From an uncultured Bacteroidales bacterium (GTDB lineage: Bacteria; Bacteroidota; Bacteroidia; Bacteroidales; Bacteroidaceae): DNA of 64,000 bases. The position numbers were made by a program, and so were the translations under genes. The notes under the pieces were generated by a model. That model worked only from the letters and a program-made list of their open reading frames with translations. It searched no databases and was not told the origin of the DNA. Below are positions 25,030 through 33,572 of this stretch, piece by piece. Every line of letters starts with the position of its first letter. The first letter of the stretch is position 1. The DNA lies in assembly GCA_902788315.1 (NCBI GenBank), contig CADAJS010000012.1:1-64000 (forward strand), in the 5' to 3' direction.

Positions 25030-26133
25030 ATGTACGAACAAGACCGACGAATCGTTCTGACCCTCGACGCCGGAGGGACCAATTTTGTATTTTCTGCGAT
25101 GCAGGGCTGTGCCGAAGTGGTGGAGCCAGTGCGTCTCGCTGCAGTGCCCGACAATATGGAACGCTGTCTGGCAGTACTTGTCGACGGCTTCCGCCAAGTG
25201 AAGTCCCAACTCACACGGGAACCGGTGGCCATCAGTTTTGCCTTCCCCGGTCCGGCCGATTATGCCCATGGTGTCATCGGCGACCTACCGAACTTCCCTG
25301 CCTTCCGTGGCGGTGTGGCGATGGGGCCATTCCTGGAGGAGCAGTTCCATCTTCCAGTCTTTATCAACAATGATGGAAACCTCTTTGCCTACGGCGAAGC
25401 ATTGGCCGGCACATTGCCACAAATCAACAAATGCCTGATCGAGAGCGGCAGCCCCCGACGCTATCGCAATCTGCTGGGCATCACGCTCGGCACCGGTTTC
25501 GGTGGCGGAGTGGTCATTGACGGACGACTGCTCACCGGCGACAACGGATGCGGCGGCGATGTCTGGCTGATGCGCAATCCGAAGTACCCCGAACTGATCG
25601 CAGAGGAGAGCGTGAGCATACGAGCCGTGCGACGAGTGTACCAGGAGCTGAGCGGCGAGGATGCCTCTGCCCTCACGCCAAAAGACATTTTTGACATTGC
25701 TGAGGGCACTGCACCAGGCAAGCGCCAGGCTGCCATCGACAGTTTCCACGAACTGGGCGAGGTGACCGCAGACGCCATCATCCACGCACTGGACATCGTG
25801 GACGGGCTGGTGGTCATCGGTGGCGGAGTGGCCGGTGCGGCCAAGTATATCCTGCCGGGCATCATGGACGAGATGAAGCGTCCCGTAGGGACCTTTGGCG
25901 GCGACAAATTCCCCAGCCTTCAGATGGACGTATTCAATCTCGAAGAAAAAGAGGGACTCGCAGCCTTCCTCACAGAGCGTGATTCGGAGGTAAAGGTGCC
26001 ATTAGCAGACCGCACCGTACCCTACATTGCCCATAAGAAGGTGGGAATCGCCATCTCGGCACTCGGAGCCAGTCGTGCCATCTCGCTGGGAGCCTACGCC
26101 TTTGCACTGGCCGCACTTGACAACAATTCATAA
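25030..26133 (+). CDS. ROK-family sugar kinase (probable mannokinase/glucokinase)
   Basis: A 367-residue cytoplasmic hexokinase of the ROK family. The ATP-binding motif is LTLDAGGTNFVFSAM near the start, the sugar-binding catalytic segment is INNDGNLFAYGEA, and the family segment GITLGTGFGGGVVIDG follows. The cysteine cluster CGCGxxGC seen in many ROK kinases is not present. There is no N-terminal HTH, so it is an enzyme and not a repressor. Its place between phosphomannose isomerase and an alpha-mannosidase suggests it phosphorylates mannose. The gap to the isomerase gene is 105 bp. Confidence 0.9.
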   Translation: MYEQDRRIVLTLDAGGTNFVFSAMQGCAEVVEPVRLAAVPDNMERCLAVLVDGFRQVKSQLTREPVAISFAFPGPADYAHGVIGDLPNFPAFRGGVAMGPFLEEQFHLPVFINNDGNLFAYGEALAGTLPQINKCLIESGSPRRYRNLLGITLGTGFGGGVVIDGRLLTGDNGCGGDVWLMRNPKYPELIAEESVSIRAVRRVYQELSGEDASALTPKDIFDIAEGTAPGKRQAAIDSFHELGEVTADAIIHALDIVDGLVVIGGGVAGAAKYILPGIMDEMKRPVGTFGGDKFPSLQMDVFNLEEKEGLAAFLTERDSEVKVPLADRTVPYIAHKKVGIAISALGASRAISLGAYAFALAALDNNS

Positions 26134-26183
26134 CGAAGAATTTACAACTCACAAATCCACCCTGGCATACATCATTCAACACG

Positions 26184-28526
26184 ATGAGAAAGAATCTCTT
26201 TTTATTCTTAATGCTGACCACGCTGATCGTGGCCTGCAAGCCATCCGAGACGCAGCCCGACGTGCTGCAATACGTGAACCCCAATATCGGCACGGTGCAC
26301 AGCCGATGGTTCTTCTACACACCGGCCGCCGTACCCTTCGGCATGGCAAAACTGGGCCCGTCCACCAACGGCACCTATGGCAACAATCAGGGGTGGGAAG
26401 CAGTGGGATACGAGGACGGACACACGTCCATCGATGGTTTCCCCTGCCTGCACGAGTTCCAGATTGGCGGTGTCTCGCTGATGCCCGTCACGGGCGAGGC
26501 TAAGACGCGTCCCGGACTGATGGACGACCCCGACGGCGGGTTCCGCTCGCGCTTTGACAAGTCCAGCGAGACGGCCCATCCAGGTTACTATTCAGCCATG
26601 CTCACGGACTATCAGGTGAGAGCCGAACTGACGGCCACTGACCGCGTGGGCTTCCAGCGATACACATTCCCAGCCTCGGACGATGCTCACATCCTTTTCA
26701 ACATTGGCAACCGCCAGGGCGAGAGCGGAGCTGTGCGCGACGCATTAATCCGCATGCCGGATGCCACCACGGTAGAGGGATACGTAATTACGGAACCTGA
26801 GTATGTAAAAAAGTACCAGTCGGGGGCCACCATAGCGATGTACTTTCATGCAAGTCTCGACCGCGAACCGCTGTCGGTGGACGTCTGCTATCAAGACAGC
26901 ACGTGGACTGCAGGCCGTGAAATCAAGGGGCCTGGCGCAATCATGTGCCTCAATTTCAATACCGAAGCAGACGATGAGATTAACATCAAGGTGGGCCTCT
27001 CCTATACCTCAATAGATAACGCGCGCGCGAACCTTGAGGCAGAAGCCTCCTCACTCACGTTTGACGAGGCACGGGCTCAGGCCGAGGCTCGATGGAACGA
27101 GGCACTGGGCCGCATCCTCGTCTCGGGCGGCACGGAGGAGAGCACCATCAAATTCTACACCGGCCTGTACCACGCTCTGCTCGGACGAGGCCTGGCCAGC
27201 GACGCCAGCGGCGCCTATCCGAAGAACGACGGCACAGTGGGCCAGATTCCCATCGGCAAGGATGGCAAACCCGTGCACAGTCATTACAACACCGACGCAT
27301 TGTGGGGAGCCTACTGGAACCTGACGCAGCTGTGGGCACTGGCCTATCCCGAGTATTACAACGACCTGGTGAACAGCCAGCTGCTGGTTTTCAAGGATGC
27401 AGGATGGCTGGGCGACGGTATAGCTGCCAGCCGGTATGTATCAGGCGTGGGAACCAACATGGTCAGCATCGCACTGGCCGGTGCCTGGCAGAATGGTATT
27501 CGCGGCTATGACGTGGAGACGGCCTACGAGGCCGCCCTCAAGAACGAACTGGGATGGGAAGGGCGCATTGAAGGTGCCGGAAAGATGGACACACGCCAGT
27601 TCGTCGAGCGAGCCTACGTTCCATACAACGACAGTATCTTCTTCGGCACACATCCGGGCGGCTCGGCCTTCTCGGCATCCCACACGCTGGAATACAGTTT
27701 CAGTGCATGGGCGGTGGCCCAGTGGGCCAAGGCTCTCGGGCACAATGAGGACTATGAGCGCCTCATGACGCTGTCTGCCGGATGGGAGAATCTCTTCGAC
27801 GACACGCTGAAACTCATCCGTCCGCGCATGACCGACGGCTCGTTCATCGACCGCTTCAACCCCTACGAATCGTGGCGCGGATTCCAGGAGGGCAATGCAG
27901 TGCAATACACATTCTTCGTGCCTCAGACACCCGAGCGGCTCATTGACCGCGTGGGGCGCGAGGAATTCAATCTGCGCTTAGACTCCATCTTCACCCGTGC
28001 CCGCGATCTCACGTTCGGAGGCGGCAAGGTGGTGAATGCCTTCTCGGGCCTGCAAAGTCCCTACAATCACGGAAACCAGCCCAGCCTGCACATCTCGTGG
28101 CTCTTCAACTTCTCTGGCAAGCCATGGCTCACGCAGAAGTGGACACGTCTCATATGCAATGAATTCTACGGCACGAGCGGCGAGCATGGCTACGGCTACG
28201 GGCAGGACGAAGACCAGGGACAGCTGGGAGCATGGTATGTGATGTCGGCCATCGGACTCTTCGACGTGCAGGGCGGAGTGTCCGAGAAGCCCACCATGCA
28301 GATAGGCAGCCCGCAGTTTACACGCACGGAGATACGTCTCAGTCCCATGAACTCCTCGGGACGACGCTTTGTTATCGAAGCCGAGGGAGCCAGCGACGAG
28401 AGTCCCTACGTCCAGCAGGCCACGCTGAACGGCCAGCCGGTGAAACAGCCCTGGATCAGCAACGAGGATATTCACCGCGGCGGCACGCTGCATCTGGTCA
28501 TGGGCAGCACGCCCGCCGGAGAGTGA
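26184..28526 (+). CDS. GH92 family alpha-mannosidase lipoprotein
   Basis: A 780-residue lipoprotein: the signal MRKNLFLFLMLTTLIVAC gives a lipidated Cys18. The N-terminal beta-sandwich begins QYVNPNIGT and contains VPFGMAKLGPSTNG. The C-terminal (alpha/alpha)6 domain has GYGQDEDQGQLGAWYVMSAI, the conserved GH92 signature. Members are calcium-dependent exo-alpha-mannosidases, often alpha-1,2, that trim yeast mannan or N-glycans. It should release mannose in the periplasm or at the surface for the two preceding enzymes. No SusC/SusD pair lies nearby, so uptake must be encoded elsewhere. Confidence 0.93.
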   Translation: MRKNLFLFLMLTTLIVACKPSETQPDVLQYVNPNIGTVHSRWFFYTPAAVPFGMAKLGPSTNGTYGNNQGWEAVGYEDGHTSIDGFPCLHEFQIGGVSLMPVTGEAKTRPGLMDDPDGGFRSRFDKSSETAHPGYYSAMLTDYQVRAELTATDRVGFQRYTFPASDDAHILFNIGNRQGESGAVRDALIRMPDATTVEGYVITEPEYVKKYQSGATIAMYFHASLDREPLSVDVCYQDSTWTAGREIKGPGAIMCLNFNTEADDEINIKVGLSYTSIDNARANLEAEASSLTFDEARAQAEARWNEALGRILVSGGTEESTIKFYTGLYHALLGRGLASDASGAYPKNDGTVGQIPIGKDGKPVHSHYNTDALWGAYWNLTQLWALAYPEYYNDLVNSQLLVFKDAGWLGDGIAASRYVSGVGTNMVSIALAGAWQNGIRGYDVETAYEAALKNELGWEGRIEGAGKMDTRQFVERAYVPYNDSIFFGTHPGGSAFSASHTLEYSFSAWAVAQWAKALGHNEDYERLMTLSAGWENLFDDTLKLIRPRMTDGSFIDRFNPYESWRGFQEGNAVQYTFFVPQTPERLIDRVGREEFNLRLDSIFTRARDLTFGGGKVVNAFSGLQSPYNHGNQPSLHISWLFNFSGKPWLTQKWTRLICNEFYGTSGEHGYGYGQDEDQGQLGAWYVMSAIGLFDVQGGVSEKPTMQIGSPQFTRTEIRLSPMNSSGRRFVIEAEGASDESPYVQQATLNGQPVKQPWISNEDIHRGGTLHLVMGSTPAGE

Positions 28527-28548
28527 GCCTCACGCGCATGGCAGAATC

Positions 28549-28636
28549 GGTGGCAGGCCATCAACGGTTTTGCGGCACTCCACGAAACGATTGGTGGAGT
28601 GCCACGACGGGCTTGGTGGTACTACCACCATAGGAA
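28549..28636. repeat. 22-bp-period palindromic array (four units)
   Basis: Four consecutive 22-bp units (28549, 28571, 28593, 28615). Dyad centres fall at 28555.5, 28577.5, 28599.5 and 28622; unit cores are GGTGGCAGGCCATC, GCGGCACTCCAC, GTGGAGTGCCAC and GGTGGTACTACCACC. A further dyad CCATGCCATGG follows at 28642-28652. The sequence is related to the reverse complement of 57469-57556. Confidence 0.85.
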
Positions 28637-28671
28637 CAGCACCATGCCATGGGGCGACCGCCGATATACGA

Positions 28672-28710
28672 CAAGCGGGAGAGAGAACACTCAGTTCTCT
28701 CTCCCGCTTG
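28672..28710. terminator. Bidirectional terminator hairpin between convergent genes
   Basis: CAAGCGGGAGAGAGAAC (28672-28688) pairs perfectly with GTTCTCTCTCCCGCTTG (28694-28710), a 17-bp stem with a 5-nt loop, followed by CGTTTTCTG. It ends the mannose operon and can also serve the convergent GH43 gene. Confidence 0.93.
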
Positions 28711-28734
28711 CGTTTTCTGAAAAAGCCTCGGCCG

Positions 28735-29715
28735 TCAGTGTTTCTTCAGCTTGCGAGCCTTGACCCCCTCGAAGGTCATCTTCACGGGGCGGATGGTGCC
28801 GTCGGGGTTGAAATAGAGGCGGTCGATACAGGTCTCACGGTGATTGCCGTCCGTTTCCGAAAGCGGACGACGGTGATAGACGATGTAGTACTCATCGCGC
28901 CCGGGCACCTGGATTACCGAGTGATGACCCGCACCACGCGCTACGGACGCGTCCTGCTCCAGAATCTTACCGATGCGCTTGAAGGGACCGAAAGGATTGT
29001 CGCTGATAGCATAAGCCACACAATAGTTGGGGCCCGTCCATCCGCCTTCGCTCCACATGAAATAGTATTTCCCACCCCGCTTCAGCATGAAGGGACCCTC
29101 GACATACGACTCGCTGGGAGTGACTTCATGGAACAGCTGTCCGTCGGGCCACGGCACGATGCTGAGCAGATCGGACGACAGGCGGCAGACATTGCAGTGG
29201 CGCCAGCCGCCGTAATACATATAGTACCGGCCATCGTCGTCGTGGAAGACAAACTGGTCGATGGGCTGTGCGCCGTTCACGATATCGTTGATGAGCGGAC
29301 GGCCCAGCGCATCCCGATAGGGCCCTTCGGGCCGGTCGGCCACAGCCACACCGATGCCTCCCACCTCGCCCTCGTGGACATCGTTGCCACCGAAGAACAG
29401 GTAGTAGCGACCGTTGGCGGCAATGACGGCAGGAGCCCAGAGCGCCCGACGCAGCCAGGGAACATTCTTCTGCTCGAGCACACGCTCGTGCTTGGTCCAC
29501 GTCACGAGGTCGCGCGAGGAGAAAGCATCGAAGTGGAGCTGCTCGTCGAAAGGAGCGCTGTAGGTGGGGAACACCCAGTAGCGTCCGTCCATCACGGTAC
29601 CCTCGGGGTCGGCATACCATCCGGGGAAGATGGGATTACCACTGGTTTTCTTTTTCTTAGCTTCGCCAGACGTCAGGCAGAGCATGGCGAGGAGGAGTAG
29701 GAAGAGTCGTTTCAT
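28735..29715 (-). CDS. GH43 family glycoside hydrolase (arabinofuranosidase/xylosidase type)
   Basis: A 326-residue exported enzyme with signal peptide MKRLFLLLLAMLCLTSGEA; the start at 29715 is chosen for that. It is a five-bladed propeller. NPIFPGWYADPEG carries the catalytic base Asp, VNGAQPIDQFVFHDDDGRYY the pKa-modulating Asp, and SYVEGPFMLKRGGKYYFMWS the acid Glu. GH43 enzymes remove arabinose or xylose from plant polysaccharides, which fits the nearby araB. The exact linkage is not predictable. Confidence 0.9.
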   Translation of the reverse strand: MKRLFLLLLAMLCLTSGEAKKKKTSGNPIFPGWYADPEGTVMDGRYWVFPTYSAPFDEQLHFDAFSSRDLVTWTKHERVLEQKNVPWLRRALWAPAVIAANGRYYLFFGGNDVHEGEVGGIGVAVADRPEGPYRDALGRPLINDIVNGAQPIDQFVFHDDDGRYYMYYGGWRHCNVCRLSSDLLSIVPWPDGQLFHEVTPSESYVEGPFMLKRGGKYYFMWSEGGWTGPNYCVAYAISDNPFGPFKRIGKILEQDASVARGAGHHSVIQVPGRDEYYIVYHRRPLSETDGNHRETCIDRLYFNPDGTIRPVKMTFEGVKARKLKKH

Positions 29716-29767
29716 TGTTAAACCATTATTTTGTATGATGAATCTCGAGTAAAAAGAATCAGACACG

Positions 29768-31132
29768 TCAGTTCTTGAACGAGTGAATGGGAGCCGGGAT
29801 GCGTCCGCCACGATTGACGAAGGCTTCACATCCGAAGCGGTTCACCGGCATGATGGGAGCATAGCCCAGAAGGCCACCAAACTGCACCGTCTCCCCCACC
29901 CCGTGCCCAATGACGGGAATCACGCGCACGGCCGTGGTCTTCTGGTTCACCATGCCGATGGCTGCCTCGTCGGCAATGATGCCGCTGATGGTGGAGGCAG
30001 GCGTGTCACCGGGAATGGCTATCATGTCGAGACCCACGCTGCACACGCAGGTCATGGCCTCCAGTTTCTCGATGGACAAGGCACCGGCTTCTACGGCATC
30101 AATCATACCCTGGTCTTCACTCACAGGAATGAACGCACCGCTCAGTCCGCCCACATACGAGCTGGCCATCACGCCGCCCTTCTTCACCTGGTCGTTCAGC
30201 AGAGCCAGGGCGGCTGTGGTTCCCGGCGCACCCGGATGCTCGAGACCGATCTCGCGCAGGATGTCGGCCACCGAATCACCAATGGCCGGCGTGGGGGCAA
30301 GGCTGAGGTCGATGATACCGAAAGGAACGCCCAGCCGGCGGCTGGCTTCCTGCGCCACATACTGTCCCACACGGGTAATCTTGAAGGCGGTGCGCTTAAT
30401 GGTCTCACAGAGCACCTCGAAACTCGCACCGCGAATTCCGCGCAGCACGTGATGAACCACGCCCGGCCCGCTCACTCCCACATTGATAACGGCGTCGGTC
30501 TCGCTCACGCCATGGAAGGCGCCTGCCATGAAGGGGTTGTCGTCCGGGGCATTGCAGAGGACAACCAACTTGGCACAGCCCCGCGAACCCTGCTCCTTGG
30601 TGGCCTCGGCCGACTGGCGTATGATTTCGCCCATCAGCCGTACGGCATCCATATTAATGCCTGTCTTGGTGCTGCCCACGTTCACGCTGCTGCAGAGTCG
30701 TTCAGTGGAGGCCATCGCCTCGGGGATGGAACGGATGAGAAGTTCGTCAGACGCCGACATACCCTTGCTGACAATGGCGCTGTAGCCACCCATGAAGTTC
30801 ACGTTGACCTGCTTTGCCACGTCGTCCAGCGTCCGGGCTATCTGTACGTAGTCGGCTGTGGAGCGGCAGCATGCGCCACCCACCAAACTGATAGGAGTAA
30901 TGCTGACGCGCTTGTTCACAATGGGTATGCCTATCTCGTGACTGATGTCATCACCGGTCTGAACCAGGCATTGGGCCTTCTCGGAAATCTTGCGGCGTAT
31001 CTTGTCGCAGCATCGAGCCAGGTCACTGTCGGCACAATCCAGAAGATTGATGCCCATCGTGATGGTGCGCACGTCGAGGGTCTCTTCCTCGACCATTTTA
31101 TTTGTCTCCAGGACTTCGTTGATATTGATCAT
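29768..31132 (-). CDS. PFL family protein (UPF0210, formerly DUF711)
   Basis: A 454-residue cytoplasmic protein of the conserved UPF0210 family, distantly related in fold to pyruvate formate-lyase. Landmarks are [11 protein letters not shown] near the N-terminus, [24 protein letters not shown] and the C-terminal [19 protein letters not shown]. The biochemical role is not established. It follows the ACT-domain gene by 27 bp; this UPF0237-UPF0210 pairing is conserved across many bacteria, which suggests an amino-acid-sensing partner. Confidence 0.92.
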   Translation of the reverse strand: MININEVLETNKMVEEETLDVRTITMGINLLDCADSDLARCCDKIRRKISEKAQCLVQTGDDISHEIGIPIVNKRVSITPISLVGGACCRSTADYVQIARTLDDVAKQVNVNFMGGYSAIVSKGMSASDELLIRSIPEAMASTERLCSSVNVGSTKTGINMDAVRLMGEIIRQSAEATKEQGSRGCAKLVVLCNAPDDNPFMAGAFHGVSETDAVINVGVSGPGVVHHVLRGIRGASFEVLCETIKRTAFKITRVGQYVAQEASRRLGVPFGIIDLSLAPTPAIGDSVADILREIGLEHPGAPGTTAALALLNDQVKKGGVMASSYVGGLSGAFIPVSEDQGMIDAVEAGALSIEKLEAMTCVCSVGLDMIAIPGDTPASTISGIIADEAAIGMVNQKTTAVRVIPVIGHGVGETVQFGGLLGYAPIMPVNRFGCEAFVNRGGRIPAPIHSFKN

Positions 31133-31159
31133 CGTAGTGCGATATGTTTAGGTGGAGAC

Positions 31160-31432
31160 TCAGATGCGATGCATCTTCTCGAAGATTTCCTCACGCTGGC
31201 ATTTCACCTGTACGCCCATTCCCTGACCGACGGTTTCCAGCTCAGTGGCCATCTGCATGAAGGACTTGGGGGCGCGAGCGATGTCGGCAATCATCATCAT
31301 GTTGAAATAGCCCTGGACAATGGTCTGGGAGATGTCGAGAATGTTCACGCTCTGCTCGGCCAGGTAGGTGCAGACTCGGGCAATAATGCCCGTGGTGTCC
31401 TTGCCTACGACGGTAATGATAATCTTTTCCAT
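31160..31432 (-). CDS. ACT domain protein (UPF0237)
   Basis: A 90-residue single ACT domain beginning MEKIIITVVGKDTTGIIARV, with the usual ligand-loop GKDTTGI and a second half FNMMMIADIARA. The start at 31432 gives the standard family length. ACT domains bind small ligands, usually amino acids, at dimer interfaces. It is adjacent to the PFL-family gene, its usual partner. Confidence 0.9.
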   Translation of the reverse strand: MEKIIITVVGKDTTGIIARVCTYLAEQSVNILDISQTIVQGYFNMMMIADIARAPKSFMQMATELETVGQGMGVQVKCQREEIFEKMHRI

Positions 31433-31538
31433 ATCTGTTTCTTCTGACTTTATATGTTGCAATAGTTTTGTCTGAATCTTGCGCTGGGCGAGGATGTCTG
31501 CCCAGCGCAAATATAGTCATCCGCCCCGGGTAGGCTTT

Positions 31539-32525
31539 TCACCGGCGACGAAATTGCTGCCGCTGCCCTGGACGCAAGAGGCTGGGATCGACGGGGGTCT
31601 CGCGGCGTATGTGCTGCTTCTGCTCGCGCGGCTGACTCTCACGCAACTCGCTGGGTGACAGGCGAACCGGAGCCTCGGGCGTCGTAATATCGTTCAGCGT
31701 ATCCACGAGCGCCGTGTCGGGCTGCGTTTCGATGATGGGCTCGGTCGGCTCCCTATGGAAACGAATGAGACTGATGTCGCTCAGTACGAGCAATGAGAAC
31801 ATGCTCTCCTCGCGGGTTTCGGGCAAAGGCCAGTAGGCATAGCCGCTCACGCTCTTTATCCGGCATGTATCCAGGTGGGTGTCGGGCTCATAACGAATCT
31901 CCTGCAGGCGTGAGTCGCGCAGCTGAATGGCCACATTGGCCACCGTGTCGGGCTCGGTATCATAGCGCACAAGCAATACAAAATAGACCTCCCGGAGATT
32001 ACCCTGCAGGCGGAAGTTGGAGCGGAAGCGCCACAGGAAACGGTCGCCGACATGGAACGAACTGTCAGCCGGAATGTGGAAACGGAAAAGATTCTGCATC
32101 TTGGTCGGTTGCATAATACAGAACTTCTGGTCGGCCCAGATGTTGGCGGTATCGCCGTCGGAGGTCAGATGCTCATAGATGTCCTGCGGACCGGACTGTG
32201 CCTCCACGCCCATCATGGCTGCCCGGGCTTCCACGCGTGCCGTGACATGTTTATAGATCTCAGAGAGTTTCTCGGCATGAATGCTGTAATAAACAAGAGA
32301 AGAATCGAATTCTGCCTCAGTGATGTGGTGTTTGAGGAACACGGCATGGACGTTCCTGTACGTGTCCACCTCGCGATTCCCCGATTGGGCCTCGGCAATA
32401 CCTTGGGCAAGATGATAATCCACAAGCACATTCTCCATCTTTTTCTCTGACAGAATGCCGCCCGGTCTGCTGGGCTTACATGCGACCAGGAAGGAAAACA
32501 GGAGAAGAAGCAGGACTTTCTTCAT
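31539..32525 (-). CDS. DUF4296 lipoprotein
   Basis: A 328-residue lipoprotein: signal MKKVLLLLLFSFLVAC with lipidated Cys16. The helical DUF4296 domain covers about 25-110 (KMENVLVDYHLAQGIAEAQS). The rest is a larger, probably beta-rich region with a charged, Pro-rich tail ending RPGQRQQFRRR. The function is unknown. Its start overlaps the lspA stop (ATGA), so the gene is translated with the signal peptidase that matures it. Confidence 0.85.
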   Translation of the reverse strand: MKKVLLLLLFSFLVACKPSRPGGILSEKKMENVLVDYHLAQGIAEAQSGNREVDTYRNVHAVFLKHHITEAEFDSSLVYYSIHAEKLSEIYKHVTARVEARAAMMGVEAQSGPQDIYEHLTSDGDTANIWADQKFCIMQPTKMQNLFRFHIPADSSFHVGDRFLWRFRSNFRLQGNLREVYFVLLVRYDTEPDTVANVAIQLRDSRLQEIRYEPDTHLDTCRIKSVSGYAYWPLPETREESMFSLLVLSDISLIRFHREPTEPIIETQPDTALVDTLNDITTPEAPVRLSPSELRESQPREQKQHIRRETPVDPSLLRPGQRQQFRRR

Positions 32526-33127
32526 TCACGTATCAGCTTGTAATAGAAGAGAATCATGGCTATGCAGCCACAGGAGATGCAGGCATCGGCAAAGTTAAAG
32601 ATGGGGCTGAAGAAAATGAAATGTTCGCCGCCCCAGAACGGAAGCCAGGAGGGCCAGTCCCATTCGACAAGCGGGAAATAGAACATATCCACCACCCGGC
32701 CCATCATCACTGGAGCGTATCCAGTACCCCACGGCACGAAGTGGGCCACCTGGGGGGGGACAGGATCATTGAATACCATGCCGTAAAAGAGACAGTCGAA
32801 GATATTACCTGCCGCACCGGCGAGAATGAGTGTCAGGCAGACAAGGAATCCCCACTGCACCCCCCGACGGATGCGACGGACGATATACCATGTCAATGCC
32901 ACGACGGCCACGATACGGAAACTGGTCAGAAACAGTTTGTCGAACAATTCTATGCCGAACGCCATTCCACGATTCTCGGTAAAGAGGATATAGAACCAAT
33001 CCGTTACACGCCGGCTCTCGTGCAAGTACATAGAAGTCTTCACCGCAATCTTGATGGCCTGATCAACCACAAGAATGAGGGGCACGAGCAGCACGACCAT
33101 GAGTGCCTGTGATTTCTTTCTCTGCAT
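32522..33127 (-). CDS. lspA: Lipoprotein signal peptidase (signal peptidase II)
   Basis: A 201-residue inner-membrane aspartic protease that cleaves prolipoprotein signal peptides before the lipidated Cys. Four hydrophobic segments are visible. Family motifs are VDQAIKIAVK near the start, ENRGMAFGIE, and the two catalytic aspartates in AGAAGNIFDCL and FNFADAC. Bacteroidota LspA has an insert between these (here the segment with FPLVEWDWPSWLPFWGGEHF), and it is present. It lies in an ileS-dksA-like-lspA-DUF4296 operon. Confidence 0.95.
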   Translation of the reverse strand: MQRKKSQALMVVLLVPLILVVDQAIKIAVKTSMYLHESRRVTDWFYILFTENRGMAFGIELFDKLFLTSFRIVAVVALTWYIVRRIRRGVQWGFLVCLTLILAGAAGNIFDCLFYGMVFNDPVPPQVAHFVPWGTGYAPVMMGRVVDMFYFPLVEWDWPSWLPFWGGEHFIFFSPIFNFADACISCGCIAMILFYYKLIRE

Positions 33128-33132
33128 GCCCG

Positions 33133-33519
33133 CTAATGTCTTTTGTCGCGCATCTGCTTGGCTTCGATACTGAGCGTTGCGTGCGGAACTGCTCTCAAGC
33201 GTTCCTTGGGAATCAGTTTTCCGGTCTCACGACAAACGCCATACGTCTTATTATCAATCCTGATGAGCGCTGCTTCCAGCCCCTTGATAAACTTCTGCGT
33301 GCGGGCAGCCATGTTCATTGTGGCTTCTTTGAACTGCGTGGCAGCTCCCTCCTCAAGGGCGTGAAAGGTGGGAGTGGTATCGTCCACTCCGTTGCCCTTA
33401 CGATTTGTCAGCTGATCCATCAGTGTCTCATAATCTTTCTTGGCCACTTCAAGCTTTTCTAAGATAAGCTGTCGGAACTCTTCCAGTTCCTCGTCTGAAT
33501 ACCTAACTCTTACGTCCAT
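33133..33519 (-). CDS. TraR/DksA-family protein lacking the C4 zinc site
   Basis: A 128-residue protein with an N-terminal coiled coil (about 8-85) and a C-terminal DksA-like segment YGVCRETGKLIPKERLRAVP. DksA binds the RNA polymerase secondary channel with ppGpp, but its C-terminal zinc finger normally has four cysteines. Here only one Cys remains, so zinc is probably not bound through that site. This form is common in Bacteroidota, to my knowledge. The gene sits between ileS and lspA, with 5 bp to lspA. Confidence 0.85.
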   Translation of the reverse strand: MDVRVRYSDEELEEFRQLILEKLEVAKKDYETLMDQLTNRKGNGVDDTTPTFHALEEGAATQFKEATMNMAARTQKFIKGLEAALIRIDNKTYGVCRETGKLIPKERLRAVPHATLSIEAKQMRDKRH

Positions 33520-33572
33520 AAAAAGAATATAATGTACAGATTAATATTTGCCGTAATACTTCATTTGGTCTA

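Noticed and set aside
28549..28636. CRISPR array
   Set aside because: Units are contiguous 22-bp palindromic repeats without unique spacers, and no cas gene is present.
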